64,000 nt of DNA, taken from positions 5,129,634 to 5,193,633 of the forward strand of contig NZ_CM002139.1 of assembly GCF_000454545.1 (NCBI RefSeq), given 5' to 3'. Numbering within the stretch: position 1 is the stretch's first letter; each line of letters starts with the position of its first letter. Shown in pieces: positions 8,560 through 17,181 of this stretch. The position numbers and the translations under genes are program-made. The notes under the pieces were generated by a model that made no database searches, was not told where the DNA came from, and was given only the letters and a program-made list of their open reading frames with translations. This DNA is from Xanthomonas cassavae CFBP 4642. Its GTDB lineage: Bacteria > Pseudomonadota > Gammaproteobacteria > Xanthomonadales > Xanthomonadaceae.

Positions 8560-9600
8560 TCAGATCTCGGTCGGGCCCAGCCGGTTGCGCTTGCGGTAGC
8601 GGATCGACGACCACACCGAGGCGGCAATGAAGGCCACCCCGATCAGGCCGGTGAGTACTTCCGGCACGTGGTACACGGTGCCGACCAGCATGATGATCGC
8701 CAGCACGCCGATGGCGTAATGGGCGCCGTGCTCCAGGAACACGAACTCGTCCAGCGTGCCCTTGTGCACCAGATAGACCGTCATCGAACGCACGAACATC
8801 GCACCGATCGCCAGGCCCAGCATGATGATGACCACATCGCGGGTGATCGCGAACGCGCCGATCACCCCGTCGAACGAGAACGAGGCGTCCAGCACTTCCA
8901 GGTACAGGAAGGCGGCAATGCCCGAGCGCTTGGCCGGGCCCATGCCGTCTTCGCTCTCTTCGGACTCGAACAAGGCATCCACGCTGCCGACCAGCAGGTA
9001 CAGCAGGATGCCGCCCAGGCCGGCGAACAGCACGCTCTGGAAGATGGCCTCGGGCAGGAACAACTTGGTGCACAGCAGGACCGTCACCGCCACGATCACC
9101 GACATCGCATCGGCCTTGCCCAGCTTGCCGACCAGCCGTTCCACCGGGCCGAGCCAGTGCAGCTTGCGCTCCTGGTCGAACAGGAAGTTCAGGAACACCA
9201 GCAGCAGGAACATGCCACCGAAGGCGGCAATGGACGGGTAGTTGTCGGTCAGCACCTGGCTGTAGCGGTCCGGCTCCTTCAGCGCCATCTGCATCACCGG
9301 CACCAGGCCCATGCCGGTGGCCACCGACACGATCACGATCGGAAACACCAGGCGCATGCCGAACACCGCGATCAGGATGCCGACGGTGAGGAACAGTTTC
9401 TGCCAGAACGCGTTCATGTGCTTGAGCACGCCGGCGTTGACCACCGCGTTGTCGAACGACAACGACACCTCCAGCACGCTCAGCACCAGGCACAGCCACA
9501 GCGCCTGCCAGATGCCCATCGCGGAGGTATGACCCCACCAGGCAGCCAGGCCCAGGCAGATCGCTGTGACCAAAAACGACATTCTGAAATCGCGGAACAT
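8560..9600 (-). CDS. DUF475 family, TerC-like integral membrane protein
   Basis: 346 residues from the ATG at 9600, chosen over a GTG two codons upstream because GGGAG sits six bases before it. Eight to ten hydrophobic helices are apparent. The two hallmark acidic motifs of the TerC/DUF475 superfamily are present: LSFDNAVVNAGVL near residue 50 and DASFSFDGVIGAFAIT near residue 220, both intramembrane Asp-containing motifs thought to handle metal ions. A charged cytoplasmic loop ESEESEDGMGPAKRS lies just before the second. Relatives take part in manganese export and tellurite resistance, but the substrate here is unknown. I looked for a yybP-ykoY manganese riboswitch upstream and did not find one. 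Confidence 0.85.
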   Translation of the reverse strand: MFRDFRMSFLVTAICLGLAAWWGHTSAMGIWQALWLCLVLSVLEVSLSFDNAVVNAGVLKHMNAFWQKLFLTVGILIAVFGMRLVFPIVIVSVATGMGLVPVMQMALKEPDRYSQVLTDNYPSIAAFGGMFLLLVFLNFLFDQERKLHWLGPVERLVGKLGKADAMSVIVAVTVLLCTKLFLPEAIFQSVLFAGLGGILLYLLVGSVDALFESEESEDGMGPAKRSGIAAFLYLEVLDASFSFDGVIGAFAITRDVVIIMLGLAIGAMFVRSMTVYLVHKGTLDEFVFLEHGAHYAIGVLAIIMLVGTVYHVPEVLTGLIGVAFIAASVWSSIRYRKRNRLGPTEI

Positions 9601-9706
9601 TGACACTCCCAGGCGGGCCGAGACGACAGCCGAAGCAACCGGCCAGGGCGAGGCCCGGCAGATCCGGCATGCGGTGGAGGATGGGGGACCGCGGCATGAC
9701 GCAAGG

Positions 9707-12415
9707 TCAGGCCGGGCGTGGCTCGCCCATTATAGGCAGTGTCACCGCCATCAGGCTCGCATCGTCCGGATCCGGGCGGACCCCGAAGCCCAGGCTCTGG
9801 CACATCGCCAGCATGGTGCGGTTCTCGCGCAGCACCTGGCCTTCGATCTGCTTCAGGCCCAGCCAGCGCGCGTACTCGATCATGATGCGCATCAGCTGCC
9901 AGCCGATGCCGTGGCCCTTGAGGTCGGAGCGGATCAGGATGCCGTACTCGCCGCGCTCGTAATCGGCGTCGGCATGCAGGCGCACCGCGCCGAGCATGTC
10001 GCCGGTCCTGGGGTCGATGGCCACCAGCGCGATCGAGCGCGCGTAATCGAGCTGGGTCAGGCGGGCGATGAATTCGTGGCTGAAATGCTTGACCGACTGG
10101 AAGAAGCGCAGCCGCAGGTCTTCGTCGGTGACGCGGGCGAAGAACGCGCGGAACAGCGCATCGTCTTCCGGGCGCACCGGGCGCACCAGCGCATGCGTGC
10201 CATCGCCCAGGCCGATCTGGCGCTCCCACTCCTTGGGGTAGGGAAAGATCGCAAAGCGCGGGTGGCCGCGACCCTTGTGCAGCTTGCGCGCCGGCGCCAC
10301 CGCCACACGGGCGTCCAGCGCGATCACGCCGTCGCGGTCGGCCAGCAGCGGGTTGATGTCCAGCTCGGTGATTTCGGGGATGTCGGCGGCCAGCTGCGCC
10401 AACTTGACCAGCACCAGCGCCACCGCGCGCTCGTCGGCGGCCGGCACGTCGCGGTAGGCCTTGAGGATGCGCGAGACGCGGGTACGGCCGATCAGCTCAT
10501 GGGCCAGGCGCAGATCCAGCGGCGGCAACGCCAGCTCGCGGTCGTTGATCACTTCCACCGCGGTGCCGCCGCGCCCGAACACGATCGCCGGGCCGAACAC
10601 CGGGTCGTCGGCGATTCCGGCGATCAGTTCGCGCGCCTTGGGCCGCAGCACGGTGGGCTGCACGATCACCCCTTCGATCAGCGCAGTGGGATGTGCGGCG
10701 CGCGCACGCGCCAGGATGCCGGTGGCCGCTTCGCGCACTGCGGCGACGCTGGACAGATTCAACCGCACGCCATCCACATCGGACTTGTGCGCAATCTCGC
10801 TGGACAGCACCTTCAAGGTCACCGTACGGCCGACCGCCAGCAGCGGGTCGGCCAGCAATGCGGCCTCGTTGGCGGTGGCGGCCACCTGCAACGGCACGAT
10901 CGGGATGCCGTAGGCGGCCAGCAGGCGATTGGTGGCGACCGGGTCCAGCCAGCGCCGGCCAGCCGCCAGCGCCTCTTCTACCAGCGTCCGCGCGATGCCG
11001 GCATCCACCACGAAGTCTTCCGGCAGGCTGGGCGGGGTTTCCATCAGCGCCGCCTGCGCTTCGCGGTAGCGCACCAGGTGGGTGAAGCCGCGCACCGCGT
11101 CCGATTCGGTGGCGTAGGTGGGCACGCGCGCGGCATTGAGCGCGGCGATTGCCGCGTCGTCCTGGCCCAGCCACACCGCAAACACCGGTTTTTCGCGCTG
11201 ATAGCGGTTGCGTTGCTCCAGCGCGCGGGTCAGCGCCTTGGCCGCATCGGCCGACGAGGTGAACGCGGTCGGCACGTTGACCACCAGCAGCGCGTCGTTT
11301 TCCGGATCGTCGAGCAACGCTTCGATCGCTGCGGCATAGCGCGCGCCGTCGGCGTCGACAATGATGTCGACCGGGTTGCTGCGCGACCAGCCTTCGGGCA
11401 GCGACTGATCCAGTGTTTCCAGCGTCTTGGCCGACAACTCGGCCAGGGTGCCGCCGCGCAGCACCAGCTGGTCCACCGCCAGCTGCCCCACCCCGCCGCC
11501 ATTGCTGAGGATGGCCAGCCGCCGGCCGGGGAAACTGCCGAGCCGGCCCAGGGTTTCGGCGGCGGCGAACAGTTCGTCCAGCGCGCCCACCCGCAGCAAC
11601 CCGGCACGCGCGAACGCCGCGCCATACACCGCATCCGAGCCGGCCAGCGCCTGCGCGTGGGTGTCGGCATTGGGATTGATGCGGAACTGGCGCCCCGATT
11701 TGACCACCACCACCGGTTTGGCACGCGCGGCGGCACGTGCAGCCGACATGAACTTGCGCGCGTCGCCGATGCGTTCGACGTACAGCAGGATCGCGCGGGT
11801 ACGGTAGTCGGTGGCGAAGTAGTCGAGCAGATCGCCGAAATCCACATCCAGCGTATCGCCCAGCGACACCACCGCCGAAAACCCGACCGAGCGCGCCACG
11901 CCCCACTCCACCAGCGCAGCGGCAATGGCGCTGGATTCGGAAATCAACGCCAGATCGCCGGCCTGCGGACAATGCGCGGCGATGCTGGCATTGAGCCGCG
12001 CATGCGGGGCGATCACGCCCAGGCAGTGCGGGCCGAGGATGCGCATGCCTTTGGCGCGCGCGGCCGCTTCCATGCGTGCGGCCGGCGAGCCGGGGCCGCT
12101 GCCCAGACCGGCCGTCAGAATGATCGCCGCGGCCACCCCGCGCCGCGCGGCAATCGACACGATGCGCGGCACGATGCGCGCCGGCGCGGTGATCACCACC
12201 AGGTCGGGCACCCACGGCAGATCGGTCAGCCGCGCCACCGTACGCACGCCATCGATCTCGCTGTAACGCGGGCTCACCCAGCCGACCTGCCCCGGGAATC
12301 CGGCGGCGCGCAGGTTGCGCACCACCGCCCGCCCGGCCGAGCGATCACGCGGGCTGCCGCCCACCACCGCCACGGTGCTGGGACGAAAGACCTGCTGCAG
12401 GTGGTACGTACTCAT
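9707..12415 (-). CDS. patZ: Pat-type protein lysine acetyltransferase (NDP-forming acyl-CoA synthetase-like plus GNAT)
   Basis: 902 residues, close to E. coli PatZ/YfiQ (886). The N-terminal third is a CoA-binding Rossmann domain (VAVVGGSPRDRSAGRAVVRNL) followed by a succinyl-CoA-synthetase-like segment with GPHCLGVIAPHARLN. The middle is an ATP-grasp-type domain ending near ELDINPLLADRDGVIALDARV. The C-terminal ~165 residues form a GNAT domain (ALVRPVRPEDDALFRAFFARV, then GEYGILIRSDLKGHGIGWQLM, which contains the acetyl-CoA loop). In E. coli and Salmonella the homologue acetylates acetyl-CoA synthetase; the target here is inferred only. The gene lies about 100 nt upstream of the DUF475 gene on the same strand. 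Confidence 0.87.
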   Translation of the reverse strand: MSTYHLQQVFRPSTVAVVGGSPRDRSAGRAVVRNLRAAGFPGQVGWVSPRYSEIDGVRTVARLTDLPWVPDLVVITAPARIVPRIVSIAARRGVAAAIILTAGLGSGPGSPAARMEAAARAKGMRILGPHCLGVIAPHARLNASIAAHCPQAGDLALISESSAIAAALVEWGVARSVGFSAVVSLGDTLDVDFGDLLDYFATDYRTRAILLYVERIGDARKFMSAARAAARAKPVVVVKSGRQFRINPNADTHAQALAGSDAVYGAAFARAGLLRVGALDELFAAAETLGRLGSFPGRRLAILSNGGGVGQLAVDQLVLRGGTLAELSAKTLETLDQSLPEGWSRSNPVDIIVDADGARYAAAIEALLDDPENDALLVVNVPTAFTSSADAAKALTRALEQRNRYQREKPVFAVWLGQDDAAIAALNAARVPTYATESDAVRGFTHLVRYREAQAALMETPPSLPEDFVVDAGIARTLVEEALAAGRRWLDPVATNRLLAAYGIPIVPLQVAATANEAALLADPLLAVGRTVTLKVLSSEIAHKSDVDGVRLNLSSVAAVREAATGILARARAAHPTALIEGVIVQPTVLRPKARELIAGIADDPVFGPAIVFGRGGTAVEVINDRELALPPLDLRLAHELIGRTRVSRILKAYRDVPAADERAVALVLVKLAQLAADIPEITELDINPLLADRDGVIALDARVAVAPARKLHKGRGHPRFAIFPYPKEWERQIGLGDGTHALVRPVRPEDDALFRAFFARVTDEDLRLRFFQSVKHFSHEFIARLTQLDYARSIALVAIDPRTGDMLGAVRLHADADYERGEYGILIRSDLKGHGIGWQLMRIMIEYARWLGLKQIEGQVLRENRTMLAMCQSLGFGVRPDPDDASLMAVTLPIMGEPRPA

Positions 12416-12517
12416 CGGACCGGGGACGCGAATGCCATCGCACTACGGTACACGTCGGCCCAAGCTGCCGTCATTGCCCATGCGGCGGCGACGGCGCAAC
12501 ATGGCACCTGCTTTTGT

Positions 12518-12532
12518 TGTGAACGATTCGCA
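12518..12532 (+). promoter_or_regulatory. Candidate Fur box
   Basis: TGTGAACGATTCGCA is a 6-3-6 dyad with one mismatch (arms TGTGAA / TTCGCA). Reverse-complemented it reads TGCGAATCGTTCACA, close to the Fur-box form TGCGAATCATTCGCA seen in some beta- and gammaproteobacteria. It lies about 85 nt before a DUF4198 gene that leads into a haemoglobin-type TonB receptor, which makes iron control plausible. Confidence 0.45.
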
Positions 12533-12616
12533 TTTTCGTTAATATCGCGTGGTCAGCCAGCTAGTGCGCCGTCACGCGCCCGTTTCGCCAGCGACCCATT
12601 CGGAACAGGGCCCCCC

Positions 12617-13402
12617 ATGAAATTTCTGACGCTGTCGGCATTGCTGCTTGCCGCCTCCGCTTCCGCGCATACGCCTTATCTGGCACCGAACACCTTCGCT
12701 CCCCAGCCCGGTCAGACAGTGACCCTGGATGCAGCGTTCGCCGAGACGTTCTTCGTCCCGGAAGCGGCCTTCGACCAGAGCCGCTTCAGCATCACCGGAC
12801 CCGATGGCAGCGACATCGCACCACTGCGTGTGCAGGTGCTCGACACCCGCACCGTCGTCGAACACACCCTGGGCAAGCAACCCGGCACCTATCGGTTCAG
12901 CAGCGGCCTGCGCGTCGGCGCGCAGTTCCGCACCTGGGAACTGGACGGCAAGCGCGAGACCGTGCGCGACCCGAAGGTGCCCATGCCCAAGGGCGCCACG
13001 CTGATCGCCAGCTTCCAGTCGCGCACCCTGGCCGAAACCTATGTGAGCGTCGGCAAGCCCGATCGCAGTGCATTGTCGCCGCGTAATCGTGGCCTGGAAC
13101 TGATCCCGGTCACCCACCCCAACGATCTGTTTGTGGGCGAGACGTTCGCTTTCACGGTGCAGTACGACGGCGTGCCGCTGGTCAAGCAGACCGTGGACAT
13201 CAGCGAGGCGGTATGGACCTCCGACCGCAAGGCGACCGTGCTCAGCGTGACCACCGACGACGCCGGCCGCGCAATCTTGAAATTGGATCAGGCCGGCACC
13301 TGGCTGGCATTGACCCGCCACCGCACCCCGGCGCCGGCCGACGCCCCGGTGCGCGAGTACAGCAACAGCACCACGCTCACCTTCCAGGTGCTGGAGCAGT
13401 AG
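12617..13402 (+). CDS. DUF4198 family periplasmic protein
   Basis: 261 residues with a clear signal peptide (MKFLTLSALLLAASASAHT, cleavage near residue 17). The mature protein begins with His and has the beta-rich 'AHTPYLAPNTFAPQPGQTVTLDAAFAE' start of DUF4198 proteins. This family is associated with periplasmic metal handling (nickel/cobalt NikK-like components and TonB-linked uptake). The start at 12617 is preceded by a GGAACAGGG stretch. It is followed by a 10-bp terminator-like hairpin, an EF-hand protein and a TonB receptor on the same strand, so a shared role in metal or haem acquisition is inferred. The ligand is unknown. Confidence 0.8.
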   Translation: MKFLTLSALLLAASASAHTPYLAPNTFAPQPGQTVTLDAAFAETFFVPEAAFDQSRFSITGPDGSDIAPLRVQVLDTRTVVEHTLGKQPGTYRFSSGLRVGAQFRTWELDGKRETVRDPKVPMPKGATLIASFQSRTLAETYVSVGKPDRSALSPRNRGLELIPVTHPNDLFVGETFAFTVQYDGVPLVKQTVDISEAVWTSDRKATVLSVTTDDAGRAILKLDQAGTWLALTRHRTPAPADAPVREYSNSTTLTFQVLEQ

Positions 13403-13406
13403 CGCT

Positions 13407-13435
13407 ACGCAACCGCTGCGGCGGTTGCGTGTTTT
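13407..13435 (+). terminator. Intrinsic terminator or attenuator after the DUF4198 gene
   Basis: A perfect 10-bp stem (13407-13416 ACGCAACCGC with 13421-13430 GCGGTTGCGT, loop TGCG) is followed by GTTTTG. It begins 5 nt after the stop codon. The short T-run suggests partial termination, so some transcription could continue into the EF-hand gene. Confidence 0.65.
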
Positions 13436-13555
13436 GCGGCGTCCACACACCGGTGCGGACGCATCTGCCTGGCACAGCTAGCCGTCTACAGGCAGCGCTC
13501 TGCCTGTCGCACCGACGCCACGGCCCGGCACTTTTTCTTCCCCACGAGGCAATCC

Positions 13556-14455
13556 ATGAACACTGGCTCCCTGGCCGGCGCGTGTCTATGCGCGCTGCTG
13601 CTTCCTGCCGTCGCTACCGCCCAATCCGACCCGCGTCCGCTGCTCGGCGGTCACGGCAACAACGTGCAGGCCTTCATCACCCAGCACGACGACAACCGCG
13701 ACGGCCGCATCACTGCCGCCGACTTCGCTGCCTTCCGCCGCAGCCGCTTCGATGCCACCGACCGCAATCACGACGGCACGGTCGATGAAGACGAATACGT
13801 CAACGAATTCATTGCACGTCGGCGACAGGCGCTGCAACAGGAACGCAGCGCGCAGGCAGCACGCAGCAGCGCGCGCTTTAGCGCACTCGATCTCGATGGC
13901 GACCAGCAGGTGTCGCGCGCCGAATTCGACGCGGCCGGCGCGCAGGACTGGGCGCGTGGACAGGCGGCACTGGCGGCGGCAACCAAGACGGCAGGCGTCG
14001 ACAGCACGCTGACGTTCGATCGCGACGGTGGCCGCCCGGGCATGCCCGACAGCCAGTCGGCCGACGGCTTTCTTGCGCTGTACGACGAAAACGGCGACGG
14101 CAAGGTGGGCCGCACCGAATACACGGACCTGCGCGCGGCGCAGTTCGCGCGTGCCGATGACGACCGCAGCGGCGCGCTGTCGACGCAGGAGTACCGCGTC
14201 GAGTTCGAGGACCGGCTCAACCGTCGCATCACCGCACTCGAGCAGGCCGACGACCGCCAGGTGCACGTGCGCTTCAACGTGCTCGACACCGACAAGGACA
14301 CGCGCATGAGCTTCGCCGAGTACCAGGCCTCGGGCCTGCGCACGTTTGCCCGCGTCGACCGCAATCACGATGGCGTGGTCGATGCCAGCGACGCCGCATT
14401 GCCGGCACCTGCAACGGCGCCAGCCCCAGCCACCACGCCGTCCCAGGCCGACTGA
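13556..14455 (+). CDS. Secreted EF-hand protein with seven calcium-loop motifs
   Basis: 299 residues with a signal peptide ending at about TAQ (residue 23). Seven EF-hand-type loops can be read: DDNRDGRITAAD, DRNHDGTVDEDE, DLDGDQQVSRAE, DENGDGKVGRTE, DDDRSGALSTQE, DTDKDTRMSFAE and DRNHDGVVDASD. Most keep Asp/Asn at positions 1, 3 and 5 and an acidic residue at 12, so calcium binding is likely. A Pro/Ala/Thr-rich tail ends the protein. It is probably periplasmic. It lies between the DUF4198 gene and a TonB receptor gene, with hairpins (14464-14483 and 14499-14517) in the gap before the receptor. Confidence 0.85.
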   Translation: MNTGSLAGACLCALLLPAVATAQSDPRPLLGGHGNNVQAFITQHDDNRDGRITAADFAAFRRSRFDATDRNHDGTVDEDEYVNEFIARRRQALQQERSAQAARSSARFSALDLDGDQQVSRAEFDAAGAQDWARGQAALAAATKTAGVDSTLTFDRDGGRPGMPDSQSADGFLALYDENGDGKVGRTEYTDLRAAQFARADDDRSGALSTQEYRVEFEDRLNRRITALEQADDRQVHVRFNVLDTDKDTRMSFAEYQASGLRTFARVDRNHDGVVDASDAALPAPATAPAPATTPSQAD

Positions 14456-14463
14456 CTTGCTGA

Positions 14464-14517
14464 CGCGGGCCTTGAGGCCCGCGCCATCCGCGCCACATGG
14501 CCCGCCACTGGCGGGCC
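14464..14517 (+). other. Two hairpins between the EF-hand and TonB receptor genes
   Basis: Stem 1 is CGCGGGCC/GGCCCGCG (14464-14471 with 14476-14483, loop TTGA). Stem 2 is GGCCCGCC/GGCGGGCC (14499-14506 with 14510-14517, loop ACT). Neither has a T-run, so they look like mRNA-stabilising or attenuating structures rather than terminators. Confidence 0.5.
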
Positions 14518-14604
14518 CCACCCAGCCACGCGACCGCCCCGTGCCGCCCGCAGCCAGGTTCGCGCCTTTGCGCGCCCATTCCTTTCCTGACTGTGGAACC
14601 GACG

Positions 14605-16944
14605 ATGACCTCGACACCGACCCTGCTGGCCCTGGCGATCGCTGCCGGCCTGGCCTTCCCGCTGCATGCCGAACAGGCATCTGCCGACGCCACCACCTTC
14701 GACCCGGTCGAGGTGAAGGCCGCGCGCGACAAGCGCGCCTCCAGCAACCAGAACGTCACCACCCTCGACACCGCGCAGCTGCAGCAGGAACAGGCCTAGA
14801 GCATGGAAGACCTGATGCGCTACATCCCCGGCGTGAGCATCGCCGACATGGGCCGCTTCGGCGAGAACGGCTTCAACATCCGTGGCCTGGAAGGCGACCG
14901 GGTGGCGATGACCATCGATGGCCTGTCGATGGCCGAGGGCGTGGAGACCGCGCGCGACTACGAGTTCTTCCGCGCCGGCCGCGGCGGCGTGGATGTGGAT
15001 TCGCTCAAGCGCGTGGATATCGTCAAGGGCGCCGACTCCATCAGCGCCGGCAGCGGCGCGCTCGGTGGCGCGGTGGTGTTCACCACCAAGGACCCCTACG
15101 ACTACCTCAAGGCGCAGGGCAACGACAGCTATGTCGGCTTGAAGACCGGCTACACCGGGCATAACGACCAATTGCTCGGCAACCTCACCGTCGCCAACCG
15201 CAGCGGCATCGTTGAATCGATGCTGAGCTACACCCGCCGCGAGGGCCACGAATCCGAGGGCTGGTATTCCAGCACCGACATCGACACCGGCAGCGCGCGG
15301 CGCACGCCCGACCCGGTCGACAGCCAGAGCGACAACATACTGGTCAAGCTCGACGTGGTGCCGAACGCACAACACCGCGTCGGCGTGGTGTACGAACGCA
15401 ACCGCTCGCAGAACCGGGTCGACAACCTCAGCCGCGTCAGCGCGCCCAGCTACGCCGAGCGCATCGGCGAAGACAGCAACGACCGTGACCGCTACGGCCT
15501 GCGCTACCTCTGGAAGGCCGACAACGCCCTGTTCGACACCCTGCAGGCGCAGCTCGACCGTCAGCAGACCGACAGCCGCGGCACCACCCGGATCCTCACC
15601 CAGAGCGGCAGCTCGAGCACGCCGGCCACCGCCGCCACCACGCGCTGCACGGTGGCGCTGCCGTGCCGCCGGGCCGAGGACCGCGACACCGAGCAGACCC
15701 TGGACCGCCTCGCGGTCGACTTCGACAAGCAGCTGCACGACAGCGGCTGGTCGCAAGCGCTGTTGTACGGGGCGGCCTGGCAGCGCCGCAGCATCGACTT
15801 CAGCGCGATCGACTACCGCTGGAACAACGCCGGCGCGCTGGACACCGCCACCGTCGACCCGGCGCAGGTGCCCAAGACCGATGCCGACACCTGGAGCGTG
15901 TACCTGCGCGACCGCATCGGCCTGCGCGACGACCGCCTGCAGCTCACCCTGGGCGCACGCTACGACCACTACCGCTACACGCCGACGCTGTCGTCCACCT
16001 TCGTCGATGTCACTGGCACAGTGCGCGAGGTGACCTTCGCCGCACCGACCTGGCAGGCCGGCATCAGCTACGCCTTCACCCCGCAGCAGACGCTGTGGTT
16101 CCAGGCCGGGCGCGGCTTCCGTGCGCCGACCACCGCCGAGATGTACGCCCCGACCAGCATCACCGCGCTCACCGAGGTCGCCACCGGCACTACCGTCAAC
16201 GTGCCGACCGTGGCCGCCAATCCCGCGCTCCAGGCAGAGCGCAGCCTCAACCTGGAACTGGGCTGGCGCTGGGAGAGCGACTGGGCACGCGTGGGCCTAT
16301 CGGTGTTCCGCGACCGCTACGACGACTTCATCCAGAGCGAAACCGTCACCGCCAACGCCGGCACGCGTTACCAGACCTGTACCCGCGGCGTGTGCACCGC
16401 GCGCAATGGCTACGCCTACACCACGCTGCTCAATGTCGGCCAGGTGGAGGTCAAGGGCGTCGAACTGGAGGCGCAGTTCAGGCTCGGCGATGCCTGGCTG
16501 CTGCGCGCGGCATGGACGCACAACCAGGGCGAGCTGGAAGACGGCCGTCCGCTGGACAGCATCAATCCCGATCGCGGCGTGCTGGGCCTGAGCTGGCAGG
16601 GGCTGGATGAGCGCCTGCGTGTGAGCGCCAACATCACCCATGCACTGGCCAAGAAAGCCAAGGAGGTCACCGTGGAGAACGATATCTTCGGCGTCCCGGC
16701 CGAGCCGTTCCTCAGCGACGCCTACAGCGTGGTCGACCTGTTCGGCAGCTACCGCTTCAACGCCAACGTGCGCGTCAATCTCGGCGTGTACAACCTGTTC
16801 GACGAACGCTATTGGCAATGGGCGCGCATCCGCAATGTCACCCGCGGCGATTTCTATCTGTACGGCTATGCCACCGACGACGGCATCGGCCGCTACAGCG
16901 AACCGGGGCGCAATCTGCGCGCCACGCTGTACGTGACGTTCTGA
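14605..16944 (+). pseudogene. TonB-dependent haemoglobin/haem-type receptor with in-frame stop
   Basis: The full frame would be about 779 residues: signal peptide (MTSTPTLLALAIAAGLAFPLHA), plug domain and 22-strand barrel ending in the outer-membrane signature ATLYVTF. Plug motifs MEDLMRYIPGVSI, FNIRGLEGDRVAMTIDG and RVDIVKGADSISAGSGALGG, plus the C-terminal NLFDERYWQWARI, match haemoglobin/lactoferrin-type receptors (HmbR/HpuB family). Codon 65 is TAG at 14797-14799 (EQA-stop-SMEDL), where relatives have Gln, consistent with one C-to-T change from CAG. Everything downstream is open and well conserved, so the change is recent, suppressed, or an error. Reinitiation at the ATG at 14803 would lack the signal peptide and TonB box. 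Confidence 0.88.
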
Positions 16945-17010
16945 GGCGCAGTCACCGCTGCGTATCGCGGCACGGACTGTCGTGCATGCGATGCAAGGAT
17001 GGGCCAGGCA

Positions 17011-17103
17011 CTACAGCGTGGTCATGCACGCGCTGCGCGGGTAGCGATACGCCGACTGCAGCTCCGTCGAATCGATGACCAGATAAGAGGTGCCGCACGC
17101 CAT
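17011..17103 (-). CDS. Possible 30-residue peptide, unknown
   Basis: A short frame starts at ATG 17103 with AGGTGG six bases upstream and ends at 17011. It encodes a peptide beginning MACGTSYLVIDSTELQSAYR. It lies between the TonB receptor pseudogene and mgtE. Nothing recognisable; it may be chance or the remnant of a longer gene. Confidence 0.2.
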   Translation of the reverse strand: MACGTSYLVIDSTELQSAYRYPRSACMTTL

Positions 17104-17134
17104 GCGCCACCTCGACATCGCAGCCATCCAACAG

Positions 17135-17168
17135 GGCATGACGCGCGCAGCTCGCGGCGCGTCATGCC
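17135..17168. terminator. Bidirectional terminator-like hairpin between convergent genes
   Basis: A perfect 12-bp stem (17135-17146 GGCATGACGCGC with 17157-17168 GCGCGTCATGCC, 10-nt loop) lies 14 nt beyond the mgtE stop, between the convergent TonB receptor and mgtE genes. No T-run is present, so it may be a weak terminator or an mRNA end-protecting structure. Confidence 0.5.
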
Positions 17169-17181
17169 ACTACCCGCTGCG

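Noticed and set aside
9607..9706. Possible yybP-ykoY manganese riboswitch before the DUF475 gene
   Set aside because: The conserved paired elements and loop motifs of that class are not present in this 100-nt stretch.
9566..13402. A very long plus-strand open frame across the patZ gene and into the DUF4198 gene
   Set aside because: Only its last part (from 12617) is a real gene; the rest is antisense to patZ and rich in Arg/His/Gln.
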